A stretch of 64,000 nucleotides of DNA from Alteriqipengyuania halimionae (GCF_009827575.1 NZ_WTYR01000001.1:2205001-2269000), one strand, 5' to 3'. Counted from the stretch's first letter, positions 28,539 to 39,312 are shown. The notes: generated by a model not told the origin, from the letters alone. Numbers and translations: made by a program.

Positions 28539-29873
28539 TCAGAACTTTTCGAGCGTTACCTCGAGCTTCCTGAAACCATGGACGAAATTGGCGCGCGTCC
28601 GCTCGACCTCGCCGGTCACCTGCGCCCGCAAACAGCGTTCGTGCATCTCTTCGAGCAGGACGCGCAATTGCAGTTCGGCAAGCCGCGCACCGACGCAGCG
28701 ATGGATGCCGTAGCCGAATGCGAGATGGCGGCGGGCGTTCTCTCGGGTGATATCGAGCCGGTCGGGATCGTCGAACACCTCTTCGTCGCGATTGGCGGAT
28801 AGATACCACAGCACCAGCTTGTCGCCCGCCTTGATGGTCTCGCCGAACAGCTCGGTATCCTCGGTCGCAGTGCGGCGCATATGCGCAAGCGGCGTCTGGA
28901 AACGAATGCACTCCTGCACCGCATTGGGGATCAGCGAGGCGTCTTCCTCGAACGCCTTGCGCTGATCCGGGAAGCGGTGGAACTCATGGATGATGCCGCT
29001 CATCGTGTTGCGCGTGGTGTCGTTGCCGCCGACGATCAGCAGCACGAGATTGCCGATGAATTCCTGCGGCGGCATCGCTTTCATGCTGTCCGAATGGAGC
29101 ATCATCGAAATCAGGTCCTGCCCCGGTTCCTTGTTCGAACGGTCGGCCCAGAGCTGGGCGAAATAGCCGCCCATTTCGCGCAGGATCTCCTGCCGCTGCT
29201 GGTCGAGCTCGCGCACGGTGGCAATCTCGGTATCGCCCGCCCAGTCCGACCAGAAGGTCAGCAGATGGCGATCCTCCCACGGGAAATCGAACAGGATCGC
29301 CAGCATCTGCGTGGTCAGCTCGATCGAGACCTTTTCGACCCAGTCGAACTGCTCGCCCATCGGCAGCGAATCGAGCAGGGCCCCGGTGCGCTGGCGGATA
29401 TCGCCTTCGAGCCGCTTCATCTCGGTCGGGGTGAAGGCCGGCGAGACGGTGCGTCGCTGGGCGGTATGTTCGGGCCGGTCCATCGCGATGAACATCGGCA
29501 GCTCGAATTCTTCCCCCGGTGCAACGTCGTCCGCCCGGTCGAGGATCGTGATCCCGCCATGCTCCCACGAGGACGAGAAGATGTCGGGCAGCGCCTCGAC
29601 ATGGGCGATCGCCTTGTGGCTCACGACGTTCCAGTGCGGACGGAACGGCGATTCATCGACGTAATGCAGCGGCCCCTTGGCGCGCATTTCGGCGAAGATC
29701 GGCTGCCAGCGATCCTCCAGATAAATGTCGGAGCGGCTGACATCGAACGGATGTGGATGTCGCAATTCGTGGTCCGGATGCGCGGCGAGCCAGTCCTTCA
29801 ACGCCGCATGCGCGGTCGGCGCCGAACGATACTCACCCGGATAGGCATGCGCCTGCTTGGTCTGTGTAGCCAT
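28539..29873 (-). CDS. Cytochrome P450, CYP153-like alkane hydroxylase
   Basis: 444 aa soluble P450. Heme ligand Cys393 lies in FGYGIHRCVGARLAELQ. The I-helix reads LLIVGGNDTTRNTMSG and the K-helix ExxR is ECIR. The I-helix GGNDTTRN, the GGITI segment and the MRRTATEDTE stretch closely match CYP153 terminal alkane/fatty-acid hydroxylases. It needs a ferredoxin and a reductase; a likely reductase gene is at 33220-34446, but no ferredoxin gene is in the window. The start is ATG 29873 with GGGAGAGA inside a hairpin. It lies 45 bases behind the ABC permease. Confidence 0.9.
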   Translation of the reverse strand: MATQTKQAHAYPGEYRSAPTAHAALKDWLAAHPDHELRHPHPFDVSRSDIYLEDRWQPIFAEMRAKGPLHYVDESPFRPHWNVVSHKAIAHVEALPDIFSSSWEHGGITILDRADDVAPGEEFELPMFIAMDRPEHTAQRRTVSPAFTPTEMKRLEGDIRQRTGALLDSLPMGEQFDWVEKVSIELTTQMLAILFDFPWEDRHLLTFWSDWAGDTEIATVRELDQQRQEILREMGGYFAQLWADRSNKEPGQDLISMMLHSDSMKAMPPQEFIGNLVLLIVGGNDTTRNTMSGIIHEFHRFPDQRKAFEEDASLIPNAVQECIRFQTPLAHMRRTATEDTELFGETIKAGDKLVLWYLSANRDEEVFDDPDRLDITRENARRHLAFGYGIHRCVGARLAELQLRVLLEEMHERCLRAQVTGEVERTRANFVHGFRKLEVTLEKF

Positions 29874-29877
29874 TTTC

Positions 29878-29895
29878 TCTCTCCCTTGGGAGAGA
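29878..29895 (-). promoter_or_regulatory. Hairpin enclosing the P450 ribosome site
   Basis: On the coding strand TCTCTCCC, a 2-base AA, and GGGAGAGA form an almost uninterrupted inverted repeat whose right arm is the ribosome-binding site for the P450 ATG at 29873. With a realistic 4-base loop the stem is seven pairs. Folding would mask initiation, so control by RNA opening is possible. A similar arrangement precedes the acyl-CoA synthetase at 56434. Confidence 0.4.
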
Positions 29896-29918
29896 ATGGG
29901 TCCGGCCACGCGGTCGAG

Positions 29919-31166
29919 TCAAGTAGGTTTCGATTTGGGACCGAATGCCCGCGACCACACGCTGCGCTTCTTTGCACCGCGAGGGCCGCTCTTCATCACC
30001 CATCGACGGAATAGTCGCGCGCCCATCGTCACGAAGATGCCGACGCACAGCGCCTGCCACGCGATCGCCAGCAGGTGCGGCCAGATCGCACCGTCGAATG
30101 CCGCCCGCGCGAACATCGCGAAAGGGGAACTGAACGGGATGACGATCGCCGCCCATTCGACCCAGCTTCCGGTCGCCGCGAGCGCATAGCTAGCGAAGAA
30201 GAACACCATCAGTTGCAGCATCGTAACCGGCATCGAGAGCGTCTGTACTTCGCGAACGGTTGTGGCGAGCGAGCCGATCGCGAGGAACACCGAGCCCAGC
30301 AGCAAATACCCCATCGCGAAATAGATCACGCCGAGGAGGAAGAAGAGCGGCCAGCCGACCGCCGGTTCGGTGAGCACCGGTATCGAATTGCCTGCCGCAT
30401 AATGGATCGCTCCGCCGACGATGCCCCAGACGGCCACTCCCACCATCGAGACCGCAAGCATCGCGAACAGCTTGCCGAGGAAGACCGATTCCATCGGCAC
30501 TGCTGCGGCGAGGATTTCGATCACCTTGTTGCCCTTTTCCTCGACGAGGTTGGACAGGACCATGCCCGCGAGCAGCATGATCAGCAGGAACAGCAGAACC
30601 TGCCCCGATTGCGCCGTTGCGAGGCGCGAGCGGGTGACATCGGCCGTGCTCGAACTGGTCGCGACCAAAGTGATTGAAGGCGGTTGTGGCACGGCATCGG
30701 GACGCTTGGCTTCCGCCAGCAACAGTCCGATCGGGCCTTCCCACGCGACAATCTGATCTTCGGTCCCGATCAGCTCGGGCTTGGCGATACTACCGGTTAG
30801 CACTGCGCCGAGATTGCGATCGTTTTGCTTGAGCGCCGCGCTCGGGTCGCCGGAATCCAGCAATTGGATCGCGGGCAGTGCCGCATCGAGCTGCGGGAAG
30901 AGCCGCGCATGCGCCGTCTCGACCTGTGCGGCCTCGGCGGGCGCCAGCATGACGCCGAGCTCGGCACGATCGACCTGGTCGCGCACCGAAGATCCGATCC
31001 CGCCAGCCAACACGCCGACCACGATCGGGAAAAGCGGGCCGAGCAGGAAAAAGATGAACGTACGGCTCAGCAGGATGGCGAGGAAATCGCGCCGCGCGAT
31101 CACCATCGCCGCCTGCCAACGGCTGAGGCGACCGGTATGGGCATCGGTTGCGTGGATATCGCTCAT
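29919..31166 (-). CDS. ABC transporter permease, NatB type
   Basis: 415 aa. One N-terminal membrane span (about residues 33-55), a large extracytoplasmic domain (about 56-190) and about five C-terminal helices (from about 200) form the ABC-2 type exporter architecture seen in NatB-like permeases. It pairs with the ATPase directly upstream (four-base overlap). The substrate is unknown; NatAB exports sodium in Bacillus, but related pairs export other compounds. Confidence 0.88.
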   Translation of the reverse strand: MSDIHATDAHTGRLSRWQAAMVIARRDFLAILLSRTFIFFLLGPLFPIVVGVLAGGIGSSVRDQVDRAELGVMLAPAEAAQVETAHARLFPQLDAALPAIQLLDSGDPSAALKQNDRNLGAVLTGSIAKPELIGTEDQIVAWEGPIGLLLAEAKRPDAVPQPPSITLVATSSSTADVTRSRLATAQSGQVLLFLLIMLLAGMVLSNLVEEKGNKVIEILAAAVPMESVFLGKLFAMLAVSMVGVAVWGIVGGAIHYAAGNSIPVLTEPAVGWPLFFLLGVIYFAMGYLLLGSVFLAIGSLATTVREVQTLSMPVTMLQLMVFFFASYALAATGSWVEWAAIVIPFSSPFAMFARAAFDGAIWPHLLAIAWQALCVGIFVTMGARLFRRWVMKSGPRGAKKRSVWSRAFGPKSKPT

Positions 31167-32104
31167 CGCCTCTCTCCCGCCATGTCCGCTTCGAGCTGGC
31201 GTGCGGCCGCTTCACCGGCAATCTCGACGAAGGCATCGTGCAGCCCCGCACGCTCGATCGATAGCGACTGGATCCCCGCCTGCCCTTCGATCAGCGAGCG
31301 GAGCAGCGGCTCGACCCCGCTTTCGGGCAATTCGAAATTCCAGAACGCTCCTTCGGGCTCGAGCCCTGCCGGCAGCGCGGCACGCCATGCCCCGTCGCGC
31401 GCCTGCGTTTCGAGCCGGACCCGCGGACGGATGCGATCGCGCGCGTCATCGACCGGCCCTGCAAACGGCACGCGGCCACCTGCGATGATCGCGACCTCGT
31501 CGCACAGCCTTTCCGCATGGGCGATGACGTGGGTCGAGAAGATCACCGTGGTGCCCTCCTTGGCGAGATCACGGATCAGCACTTCGAGCTTGCCCTGGTT
31601 GATCGCATCGAGGCCCGAGAAAGGCTCGTCGAACACGACCAGTCGCGGGCGATGGACCAGCGTGCCGAGCAATTGCACGGTCTGCGCCATGCCTTTCGAC
31701 AATTGCCGCACATCGCGATCGGCGGCGTAGCCGAGACCGTAATCCTCGAGCAATTCTCGGCCCCGCTCGCGCCCTTCGGCAAGCGAAAGGCCGCGCAGCG
31801 CGCCCATGAAGGCAATCGCTTCGATCGCCTTCATCGCCGGATAGAGTCCGCGCTCTTCGGGCAAATAGCCGACCGCATGCGCCATCGAGACCGGATCGTC
31901 CGACCCCAGCAGCGTGCGCGTGCCTTCATCGGGGTCGATAATCCCGAGCAGCATGCGCAGCGTCGTCGTTTTGCCCGCCCCGTTGGGGCCTAGGATGCCA
32001 TAGATCGATTCAGCGGGCACGGCGAGGTCTACCCCCGATACCGCCAACGTGCCTTCGAACCGCTTGAGCAGACCCTTCGCTTCGATCGCCAGCTTGTGTG
32101 CCAT
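31163..32104 (-). CDS. ABC transporter ATP-binding protein, NatA type
   Basis: 313 aa. Walker A is GPNGAGKTT (about residues 38-46), the signature reads LSKGMAQ, Walker [10 protein letters not shown], and the H-loop IFSTH. A C-terminal domain of about 85 residues (DUF4162-like) is typical of NatA ATPases. The ATG at 32104 gives [16 protein letters not shown]; longer starts run into the divergent gene. It energises the coupled permease. It is divergent from queG with only about 25-46 bases between starts. Confidence 0.9.
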   Translation of the reverse strand: MAHKLAIEAKGLLKRFEGTLAVSGVDLAVPAESIYGILGPNGAGKTTTLRMLLGIIDPDEGTRTLLGSDDPVSMAHAVGYLPEERGLYPAMKAIEAIAFMGALRGLSLAEGRERGRELLEDYGLGYAADRDVRQLSKGMAQTVQLLGTLVHRPRLVVFDEPFSGLDAINQGKLEVLIRDLAKEGTTVIFSTHVIAHAERLCDEVAIIAGGRVPFAGPVDDARDRIRPRVRLETQARDGAWRAALPAGLEPEGAFWNFELPESGVEPLLRSLIEGQAGIQSLSIERAGLHDAFVEIAGEAAARQLEADMAGERR

Positions 32105-32129
32105 GCCTGTCCTGTCTAGCCCGTGTCTT

Positions 32130-33236
32130 ATGCCGACCCCTAGCGCGCCAATGGTTAAAGCTCCATCGACGGAGACGCTACGCGATCTCCAGGCGCGCGT
32201 GCGCGAGGAAGCGCGCGCTCTGGGCTTCGACGCGGTAGGCTTTGCCGATGCAACCGACGACCCCGCCACGGCGCAGCGGCTCCATCGCTGGCTCGGCGAA
32301 GGCATGCATGGGGCGATGGGGTGGATGGAAACCCGCGCGCACCAGCGGCAGGGCCCGCAGTCGCTCTGGCCCGACGCGATGAGCGTGATTGCACTGGGGG
32401 CCAGCTACGCACCGTCGACCGATCCGCTCGCCCATGAAGACGAGCCGGATACGGCTCGCATCTCGGTCTACGCGCAGGGGCGCGACTATCACGATGCGGT
32501 GAAGAAGAAGCTCAAGGCGCTGGCGCGATGGCTGGTGGCCGAGGCGGCGCGCGCCGGACTGGGCGAGCGACAGGTGAAGGTGTTCGTCGACACCGCGCCG
32601 GTGATGGAAAAACCGCTCGGCCAGAAGGCGGGGCTGGGCTGGCAGGGCAAGCACACCAATCTGGTCAGCCGCGAGCATGGAAGCTGGCTGTTTCTCGGCG
32701 CGGTTTTCGCCGACCTGCCTTTCGCCCCGGATCCCGAGCATGACGACCGCTGCGGATCTTGCAGCGAGTGCCAAAGCGCCTGCCCGACCGACGCGTTTCC
32801 GGAGCCCTACCGGCTCGATGCTCGGCGCTGCATCTCTTACCTCACGATCGAACATGCCGGGCCGATCCCGGAGGAATTCCGCGCCGCCATGGGCAACCGC
32901 ATCTATGGTTGCGACGATTGCCTTGCGGTGTGCCCGTGGAACAAGTTTGCCGACACCGCCCACCGCTGGAAGGAATTCCTGCCGCGGGCCGAATTGGTCG
33001 CGCCCCGCCTCGCCGAATTCCTCGCACTCGACGATGCCGGTTTCCGCGCCCTGTTCTCGGGCTCGCCGATCAAGCGGATCGGGCGCAACCGCTTCGTGCG
33101 AAATTGCCTGATAGCCGCCGGCAATAGCGGCAACGAAGATCTGGTTGAGCCGGTCGAAGCCTTGCGTAGCGATCCCGATCCCGTCGTCGCCGAAGCGGCA
33201 GAGTGGGCGGCAGCGCGACTTATAGCAGCGACTTGA
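32130..33236 (+). CDS. queG: Epoxyqueuosine reductase
   Basis: 368 aa (361 aa if ATG 32151 is used). It performs the last step of queuosine tRNA modification with cobalamin and two [4Fe-4S] clusters. The cluster ligands are plain: [16 protein letters not shown] and [35 protein letters not shown] is the QueG core, and a HEAT-like tail follows ([11 protein letters not shown]). Neither start has a good ribosome site. The 3' end overlaps the opposite-strand ferredoxin reductase gene by 17 bases. Confidence 0.93.
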   Translation: MPTPSAPMVKAPSTETLRDLQARVREEARALGFDAVGFADATDDPATAQRLHRWLGEGMHGAMGWMETRAHQRQGPQSLWPDAMSVIALGASYAPSTDPLAHEDEPDTARISVYAQGRDYHDAVKKKLKALARWLVAEAARAGLGERQVKVFVDTAPVMEKPLGQKAGLGWQGKHTNLVSREHGSWLFLGAVFADLPFAPDPEHDDRCGSCSECQSACPTDAFPEPYRLDARRCISYLTIEHAGPIPEEFRAAMGNRIYGCDDCLAVCPWNKFADTAHRWKEFLPRAELVAPRLAEFLALDDAGFRALFSGSPIKRIGRNRFVRNCLIAAGNSGNEDLVEPVEALRSDPDPVVAEAAEWAAARLIAAT

Positions 33237-34446
33237 GCGGGATCTCGGGATCGGCCAGCGCCTCGATCGGAGCCTTCGTACCAGCCTCGACTAAGCGTCG
33301 GCCCTGTGCGTAATCGCGAGTTGCGTTGACGCAATCGAGCGCCACCACCTGGCCGTCTCGCAGATAGACGACAGAGAAGCTGCGGGACGCCGGATCGCCG
33401 CGCAGGACGCGCTCGTCATGGTTGGTCGACAGCCCGACCGTCTGCAGCCGAAGGTCGTACTGGTTCGACCAGAACCAGGGCACTGCATCGTAAGGCATCG
33501 GATCGCCGGTGATTGCGCGGGCAGCGGTGTTCGCCATGTCGTTGGCGTTCTGCACCGATTCCAGTCGGATGACTTCGCCACCGGCAAAGCGGTTGGCATG
33601 CAGCGCGCAATCGCCGATCGCGTAGACGTCGTCGAGCGAGGTGTGGCAATTCTCGTCCACATCGACCCCTCGGCCTCCGGTTGCACCGGCGGTCAGCAGG
33701 GGCGCGATATTGGGGATGAGGCCAATCCCTGCGATCACCAGATCGGTGCCGACGCTGCCGCCGCCAGCGAGCGCAATCGCTTCGACGCGGTCCTCGCCTT
33801 CGATTCCGGTCACTTCGCAACCCAGATGCAGATCGACGCCTTGCGCCATGTGTTCGGCAGCGTAAAAATCAGAGATTTCGCGCCCCGCCACACGCTTCAG
33901 AAGCCGGTCCTCCTGCTCGAATACCGCGACCTCGAGCCCCTGCTTGCGCAGCACCGCCGCTGCTTCGAGCCCGATATAGCCCCCGCCGATCACCGCGATC
34001 TTGCGCGCGCCGTCTTCGATAGCGGCGCGCAGCGCGTCGCTATCGGCGCGGTGGCGGATGGCGTGAATGCCCGGCAAATGAGCGCCGGGACAAGATAGCC
34101 TTCGTGCCTCGCCGCCTGCCGCCCAAATCAACGTTTCGTACGGCAGGGTTGCTCCACCTGCGAGCGCGACCGTTTTCGCTTGCGGATCGACCGCAACGAC
34201 GTCCGCGCCGCCCTGCCACGCGATATCCTTGTCCGCCCAAAACTTCTCCGGGCGCAGCATGATGCGCTCGAACGGCTTCTCCCCGGCAAGGTATTCCTTG
34301 CTCAGTGGCGGGCGCTCGTAGGGCGGGCATTGCTCCCGCCCCACCATCCGGACCGGCCCGTCATAGCCGCGCTGACGCAACGCGATCGCACACTGGGCTC
34401 CGGCATGGCCGGTGCCGACGATGATCGCTCCTGCGCTCTCCGCCAT
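33220..34446 (-). CDS. FAD/NAD-dependent ferredoxin reductase
   Basis: 408 aa. Two Rossmann motifs, [10 protein letters not shown] (FAD, about residue 11) and [10 protein letters not shown] (NAD, about residue 152), plus YAIGDCAL and the reductase C-terminal domain, place it with putidaredoxin-reductase-like proteins that pass electrons from NADH to a [2Fe-2S] ferredoxin for P450 or dioxygenase systems. The P450 at 28539-29873 is the nearest possible client, but the genes are not adjacent. The start lies three bases after the gdh stop region, so co-transcription downstream of gdh is plausible. Confidence 0.88.
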   Translation of the reverse strand: MAESAGAIIVGTGHAGAQCAIALRQRGYDGPVRMVGREQCPPYERPPLSKEYLAGEKPFERIMLRPEKFWADKDIAWQGGADVVAVDPQAKTVALAGGATLPYETLIWAAGGEARRLSCPGAHLPGIHAIRHRADSDALRAAIEDGARKIAVIGGGYIGLEAAAVLRKQGLEVAVFEQEDRLLKRVAGREISDFYAAEHMAQGVDLHLGCEVTGIEGEDRVEAIALAGGGSVGTDLVIAGIGLIPNIAPLLTAGATGGRGVDVDENCHTSLDDVYAIGDCALHANRFAGGEVIRLESVQNANDMANTAARAITGDPMPYDAVPWFWSNQYDLRLQTVGLSTNHDERVLRGDPASRSFSVVYLRDGQVVALDCVNATRDYAQGRRLVEAGTKAPIEALADPEIPLKSLL

Positions 34447-34449
34447 CGG

Positions 34450-37400
34450 CTAGCGCAGCAGCAGGTTGCGCGCCTGGCTGGCAATCTGCGCCAGCATCGG
34501 AGCGGCCACGGGAATGGCGTTCTGCGCGCGCCGGACCATCGAGCGGAACTGCGCGATCGCCTCGGCATGCTTGAAGGACCAGTTCTCGACCGCCTTGACC
34601 GGATCCTTGGCCAGCTTGCCGCGCCCGACGCGCCGCAGGAATGCCAACCGCATATGCTGGAAATCCTGCGCCAGCCCGGCGACCAGCAACCGTTCCCACG
34701 GATCGGACGGGTTCATCTGCGATGCAGCGGTCTGCGCCCAGTCGAGACCGAGCTCCTTGCCCAGAACGACGAACGCCTTCGTCAGTTGGACCGGTGCCAC
34801 TTCGCTCTCGCAGGACAGCTGGACAAGGCCGATCGCCCCATCGAGCTCGAACAGTTCGGCGATTTTCTCGACCAGCTTTTCAGGCGCCCCGGCATCGAGC
34901 ATCGATTGCCGGATACGGGTCGAATAGGCCTGTCCCTCTTCGGCGAGCAGGCGCTGCTTGGCCTTGTCGATCTTGCCCACGCCGCTCGACAGCTTCTGTA
35001 CCAGCACACTGGGTTCGCATTCGCCGCCACCGCTGCGCAGCAAGTCGGCGACATGCGTGCGGATCGCCCAGGCCGTGCGATCGAACAGTTCGAGCCGGGC
35101 CTTCTCGTCCATCGGAGTGGTTTCGATCTCGTCGAACAGCTTGGGAAGGTCGAACAGGCGATCCGCCGAGACGAAAGCCGACGCGACCTGCGCCAGGCTG
35201 ACGCCTTCTTCCTCCACCAGTTCGAACGGGTGGACCAGCCCCAGCCGGTTGATGATACGGTTGGCAAGCTTGGTCGCGATCAGTTCGCGGCGCAGACGAT
35301 GGTTGGCGATCTCTTCCTTGAACTTCTTGCGCATCGGTTCGGGGAACGAGGCGTACAATTCGCGTTCGAGCGCGGGATCGTCGGGCAACGTGCTGTTTTC
35401 GATCGCGTCCTGCAGCACCAGCTTGGACGACGACAGCAGCACGGCAAGCTCGGGCCGCATCAGCCCTTGGCCGTCATTGGCGCGGCGCACCAGCGAGGCA
35501 CCATCGGCGATGCCTTCGGTCCGGCGATCGAGATAGCCGCGATCCTCGAGCGTTTCGACCAGCCGGACATACGATCCGGTCGCCTGCGATCCGCCGCGTT
35601 CGGCAATCGACAGAGCAAGCGCCTGAAGCCGGTTGTCGTCGAGTACGATCGCAGCGACGTCGTCGGTCATCTTCTCGAGCAAGTTGACGCGACGCTGTTC
35701 GGTCAATTTACCATCGCGTTTCGCCGCGGCGAGCGCGATCTTGATGTTGACCTCGTTGTCCGAGCAATCGACCCCGGCCGAATTGTCGATGAAGTCGGTG
35801 TTGATCCGCCCCCCAGCCAGCGCGAACTGGATGCGCCCGGCCTGGGTGATGCCCAGATTGGCCCCTTCGCCCACAGCCTTGACGCGCAAGTCCTCGCCAT
35901 CGACACGGATCGCGTCGTTGGCCGGATCGCCGACCTGGCTGTTGGCCTCGCTGCTCGACTTCACATAGGTGCCGATCCCGCCGAACCACAGCAGGTCCGC
36001 CTGAGCCTTGAGGATTGCCGACATCAAGGTTTCGGGATCGACCGTTTCGTCTTCTATGCCGAGCGCATCACGCGCATCGGAGCTGAGCTTGATCGTCTTT
36101 TCCGCGCGCGAGAAAACCCCGCCGCCTTTCGAAATCTTGCTTTGGTCGTAGTCTTTCCAGCTCGACCGGCCCAGCTTGAACAGGCGTGCGCGTTCCTTCC
36201 AGCTGACCGCCGGATCGGGATCGGGATCGATGAAGATGTCGCGATGGTCGAATGCGGCAACCAGCTTGATCGCCTTCGACAGGAGCATGCCGTTGCCGAA
36301 CACGTCGCCCGACATGTCGCCCACACCGACCACTTCGATCGGGTCTTCCTGAACGTCGACGCCCATTTCGAGGAAATGCCGCTGGACCGACACCCACGCG
36401 CCGCGCGCGGTGATGCCCATCGCCTTGTGGTCGTAGCCCTTCGATCCGCCGCTCGCGAATGCATCGTCGAGCCAGAAATCGAACTCGTTAGCAATGCCGT
36501 TTGCGACGTCCGAATAGCTCGCCGTGCCCTTGTCGGCGGCGACCACGAAATAGGGATCGTCGCCATCGCGGATGACCACCGCTTCCGGATGGACCACTGC
36601 GTTCTCGACCAGATTGTCGGTGATCGAAAGCAGCGCGGTGATGAACACTTCGTAGCTGGCCTGGCCTTCGGCCAGCCATGCATCGCGATCCTGCGTGGGA
36701 TCGGGCAGCTGCTTGGGATAGAAGCCGCCCTTTGCCCCGGTCGGCACGATCACCGCGTTCTTGACCCGCTGGGCCTTCATCAGGCCGAGGATTTCGGTGC
36801 GGAAATCGTCGCGCCGGTCGGACCAGCGCAGGCCGCCGCGGGCCACCGGCCCGGCGCGCAGATGAATGCCTTCGACCCGGCGCGAATATACGAAAATCTC
36901 GCGCCAGGGCAGAGGCTTGGGCAGGCCCGGGACGCAAGCGGAATCGAATTTGAACGCGAGCGCTGCCGCACCCAGCGGGGCGAAAGCGTTGGTCCGCAGG
37001 ATCGCGTCGATCGTTTTCAGATACAGCCGCAGCAGGCGATCGTCGTTTATCGCCGCCACGTCGATCAGGCCCGTGCGGATCGTTTCGCGCGCCTTCTTGG
37101 CCGCGCCGTCTCGATCCTTCGGATGTTCGGGATCGTGCAGCGCTCGGAAAAGCGCGATCAATCCGCGCGTGACGACCGGTGCATTCTGCAGCGCTGCCAC
37201 TACGGTTGCGAGGCCGAAACCCATTCCCGTCTGGCGCAGATAGCGGAACCATGCCCGCAACCATTCTGCTTCGCGCGCTTCGAGTTCGGCGGCGACGATC
37301 AGCGAGTTGAAAAAATCGTCTTCGGCGTTACCGTTGAGGACTTCTGAGATCGCCGCTTCGATGGTCTCGGCTCGTGCGAGCAGCGAGTCCGAATCGACGC

Positions 37401-39183
37401 TCGGCGGAAGGCCTAGCTCGAAATCGTGGATCGTGCCCAGATCGCCGTCTTCGAGCCGCGTCGGCACTTCGCCCAGCACGCGGAAACCGAAATTCTCAAG
37501 CGCGGGGACCGCATCGGAGAGCGCGAGCACGCCCTTCTTCTGGTAGATCTTGAGATGCAGGCGATCCGATTGCGCCTCGCCGAAGCGGTGGAAACGCGCG
37601 CCCCGCATCGGGAAGCCGTCCTCGTTGTCCTCTTCGGGCAGCGCGCGCAGGCGGCGAATGTCGGTCGCGCCCTCGACCGGTCCGTAATTGGCGCGATAGC
37701 CGAGTGGGAATGCCGCTGCGAAACGGTTGGCGATGGCGAGCGCGCGCGAAGGCTCTTCATGCTGCGCGAGTTCGCTTTCGACCGCTTCGCTCCAGCCGCG
37801 CACCATCTCCTGCAATCGCTGATCGAGGCGTTCCTCGTCGGGCATCTTCTGGCCCTTGCGGATATCGAAAACGAAACGCAGCATCGCCAGATTGCCGCCT
37901 TCGACCTGGAGGCTCCAGTCGAGCAGTTCGGCACCGGCTGCTTCGCCAAGCATCTGCTGTATCTGGCGGCGCACCGTCGTCGAGATCGTATCGCGAGGCA
38001 GCCAGACGAAGGCGAACAGGTGCCGTGCCAGCGGCGCGCGGACGAGCGAGAGTTTGGGCCGCGGGCGGTCGGTCAGGCTCATCATCGCCATGACCACGCG
38101 TTCCAGGTCCTCGCTTTCGAAGCCGATTACGAGATCGTGCGGCAGCGTCGACAGCGCATGGACCAGCGCCTTGCCGGCATGCCCGCCGGGATCGAAATCG
38201 AATTTGTCGATCATATGCGCCAGCGCCGAGCGCAGCACCGGGATTTGCGTGGCGGGCGCCGCCAGCGCTGCGCTGGTCCAGGTTCCGGCATGTACCGAAA
38301 GCGCCGCGACCTCGCCGTCTTCGTGCACCGGAATGATGAACAGATCGAGCGGCACACGCCGGTGGACCTTGCTCATCCGGTTGGATTTGATGATCAGCGG
38401 CGCGCGCGAACGCGGGCCGTCGCCGGCATCATCGAACCATTTAAACGCGCGCTCGTAGCTCTTGTCGAACAGCACGGTCTTGCTGCTCTTCTTGCAGATG
38501 CCGAGCACATCCGAATGCGACCCGTCGCGGTGGCGGGTGACATGGCCAAGCTGGGTGAGCATGCCCGAATTGAGCCATTGAAGGAGTGCCGCCCCTTCGG
38601 TGTCCGAGATAGTCTCGGTATCGGCGCGCATCGTTTCCTGCATGCGCAACCAGTCGCCGACTGCCGCACGGACGTCGGCCAACGTCAGGCGCAGCGATTT
38701 TTCGAGTTCCTTGCGATGCTTGGCATCGAGCCGGTCGGTCTCGATATACATCATCGATTCGCGCTTGCACTCGGTGTCGACCTTGCGCGGCGCATCCTGC
38801 AGGCGCCCCTTGTCGTTGCGCTTCACGCAGATCACCGGATGCACCAGGCGATGGATCGCCGCACCGGCCTCGGCCAGGGTCAACGCGATCGAATCGACCA
38901 GGAACGGCATGTCGTCATTGACGATCGCGATCCGCATGAACCGTTCGCTGGCGGTTCCGGTAATCGACTCGATGGCGAAGGCCGGTTCGTCGGCATCGCG
39001 CTGCATCGCCGCGCGCGCCGTGAACTTCACCGCTTCATCGAGATGCTTGCCCTTGAGCTCGGGATCGTCGGGCAGCAGCGATTCCGCCATCTGCCGGCCG
39101 ATTTCCTTCGCAATGCTGGCGGGCACGCGGACCGAGTTCGATTTCGATTGCGACGCTGACGCCGCCTTTTTCTTCGCCGCCAT
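34450..39183 (-). CDS. gdh: NAD-specific glutamate dehydrogenase, large type
   Basis: 1577 aa, the size of the very large GDH2/GdhB class. It deaminates glutamate to 2-oxoglutarate with NAD and serves glutamate catabolism. The catalytic region is recognisable (GGLRWSDRRDDFRTEILGLM, VKNAVIVPTGAKGGF, GVGDMSGDVFGNGML). The long N-terminal third carries ACT-like regulatory repeats. ATG 39183 follows TGGAG and starts with a Lys/Ala/Ser-rich tail; 35 upstream codons look like non-coding sequence. The ferredoxin reductase gene follows closely. Confidence 0.95.
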   Translation of the reverse strand: MAAKKKAASASQSKSNSVRVPASIAKEIGRQMAESLLPDDPELKGKHLDEAVKFTARAAMQRDADEPAFAIESITGTASERFMRIAIVNDDMPFLVDSIALTLAEAGAAIHRLVHPVICVKRNDKGRLQDAPRKVDTECKRESMMYIETDRLDAKHRKELEKSLRLTLADVRAAVGDWLRMQETMRADTETISDTEGAALLQWLNSGMLTQLGHVTRHRDGSHSDVLGICKKSSKTVLFDKSYERAFKWFDDAGDGPRSRAPLIIKSNRMSKVHRRVPLDLFIIPVHEDGEVAALSVHAGTWTSAALAAPATQIPVLRSALAHMIDKFDFDPGGHAGKALVHALSTLPHDLVIGFESEDLERVVMAMMSLTDRPRPKLSLVRAPLARHLFAFVWLPRDTISTTVRRQIQQMLGEAAGAELLDWSLQVEGGNLAMLRFVFDIRKGQKMPDEERLDQRLQEMVRGWSEAVESELAQHEEPSRALAIANRFAAAFPLGYRANYGPVEGATDIRRLRALPEEDNEDGFPMRGARFHRFGEAQSDRLHLKIYQKKGVLALSDAVPALENFGFRVLGEVPTRLEDGDLGTIHDFELGLPPSVDSDSLLARAETIEAAISEVLNGNAEDDFFNSLIVAAELEAREAEWLRAWFRYLRQTGMGFGLATVVAALQNAPVVTRGLIALFRALHDPEHPKDRDGAAKKARETIRTGLIDVAAINDDRLLRLYLKTIDAILRTNAFAPLGAAALAFKFDSACVPGLPKPLPWREIFVYSRRVEGIHLRAGPVARGGLRWSDRRDDFRTEILGLMKAQRVKNAVIVPTGAKGGFYPKQLPDPTQDRDAWLAEGQASYEVFITALLSITDNLVENAVVHPEAVVIRDGDDPYFVVAADKGTASYSDVANGIANEFDFWLDDAFASGGSKGYDHKAMGITARGAWVSVQRHFLEMGVDVQEDPIEVVGVGDMSGDVFGNGMLLSKAIKLVAAFDHRDIFIDPDPDPAVSWKERARLFKLGRSSWKDYDQSKISKGGGVFSRAEKTIKLSSDARDALGIEDETVDPETLMSAILKAQADLLWFGGIGTYVKSSSEANSQVGDPANDAIRVDGEDLRVKAVGEGANLGITQAGRIQFALAGGRINTDFIDNSAGVDCSDNEVNIKIALAAAKRDGKLTEQRRVNLLEKMTDDVAAIVLDDNRLQALALSIAERGGSQATGSYVRLVETLEDRGYLDRRTEGIADGASLVRRANDGQGLMRPELAVLLSSSKLVLQDAIENSTLPDDPALERELYASFPEPMRKKFKEEIANHRLRRELIATKLANRIINRLGLVHPFELVEEEGVSLAQVASAFVSADRLFDLPKLFDEIETTPMDEKARLELFDRTAWAIRTHVADLLRSGGGECEPSVLVQKLSSGVGKIDKAKQRLLAEEGQAYSTRIRQSMLDAGAPEKLVEKIAELFELDGAIGLVQLSCESEVAPVQLTKAFVVLGKELGLDWAQTAASQMNPSDPWERLLVAGLAQDFQHMRLAFLRRVGRGKLAKDPVKAVENWSFKHAEAIAQFRSMVRRAQNAIPVAAPMLAQIASQARNLLLR

Positions 39184-39312
39184 GAAAAAACTCCAGCCGG
39201 GCGCTATATCCTCTCCCGCACCCGAAGACCTCACTCCGCAGCACGGCTCTTGGGGCGGGCCTATGCGCCTCGCATACGATGATCGCAAGGGTCGCGTTGC
39301 GGGGCGGAGCGG

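Noticed and set aside
34180-37347. A 1055-codon open frame opposite gdh
   Set aside because: It is the complementary shadow of the high-GC glutamate dehydrogenase gene, which has clear family motifs; the antisense product has no recognisable domain and is Arg/His/Asp-biased.
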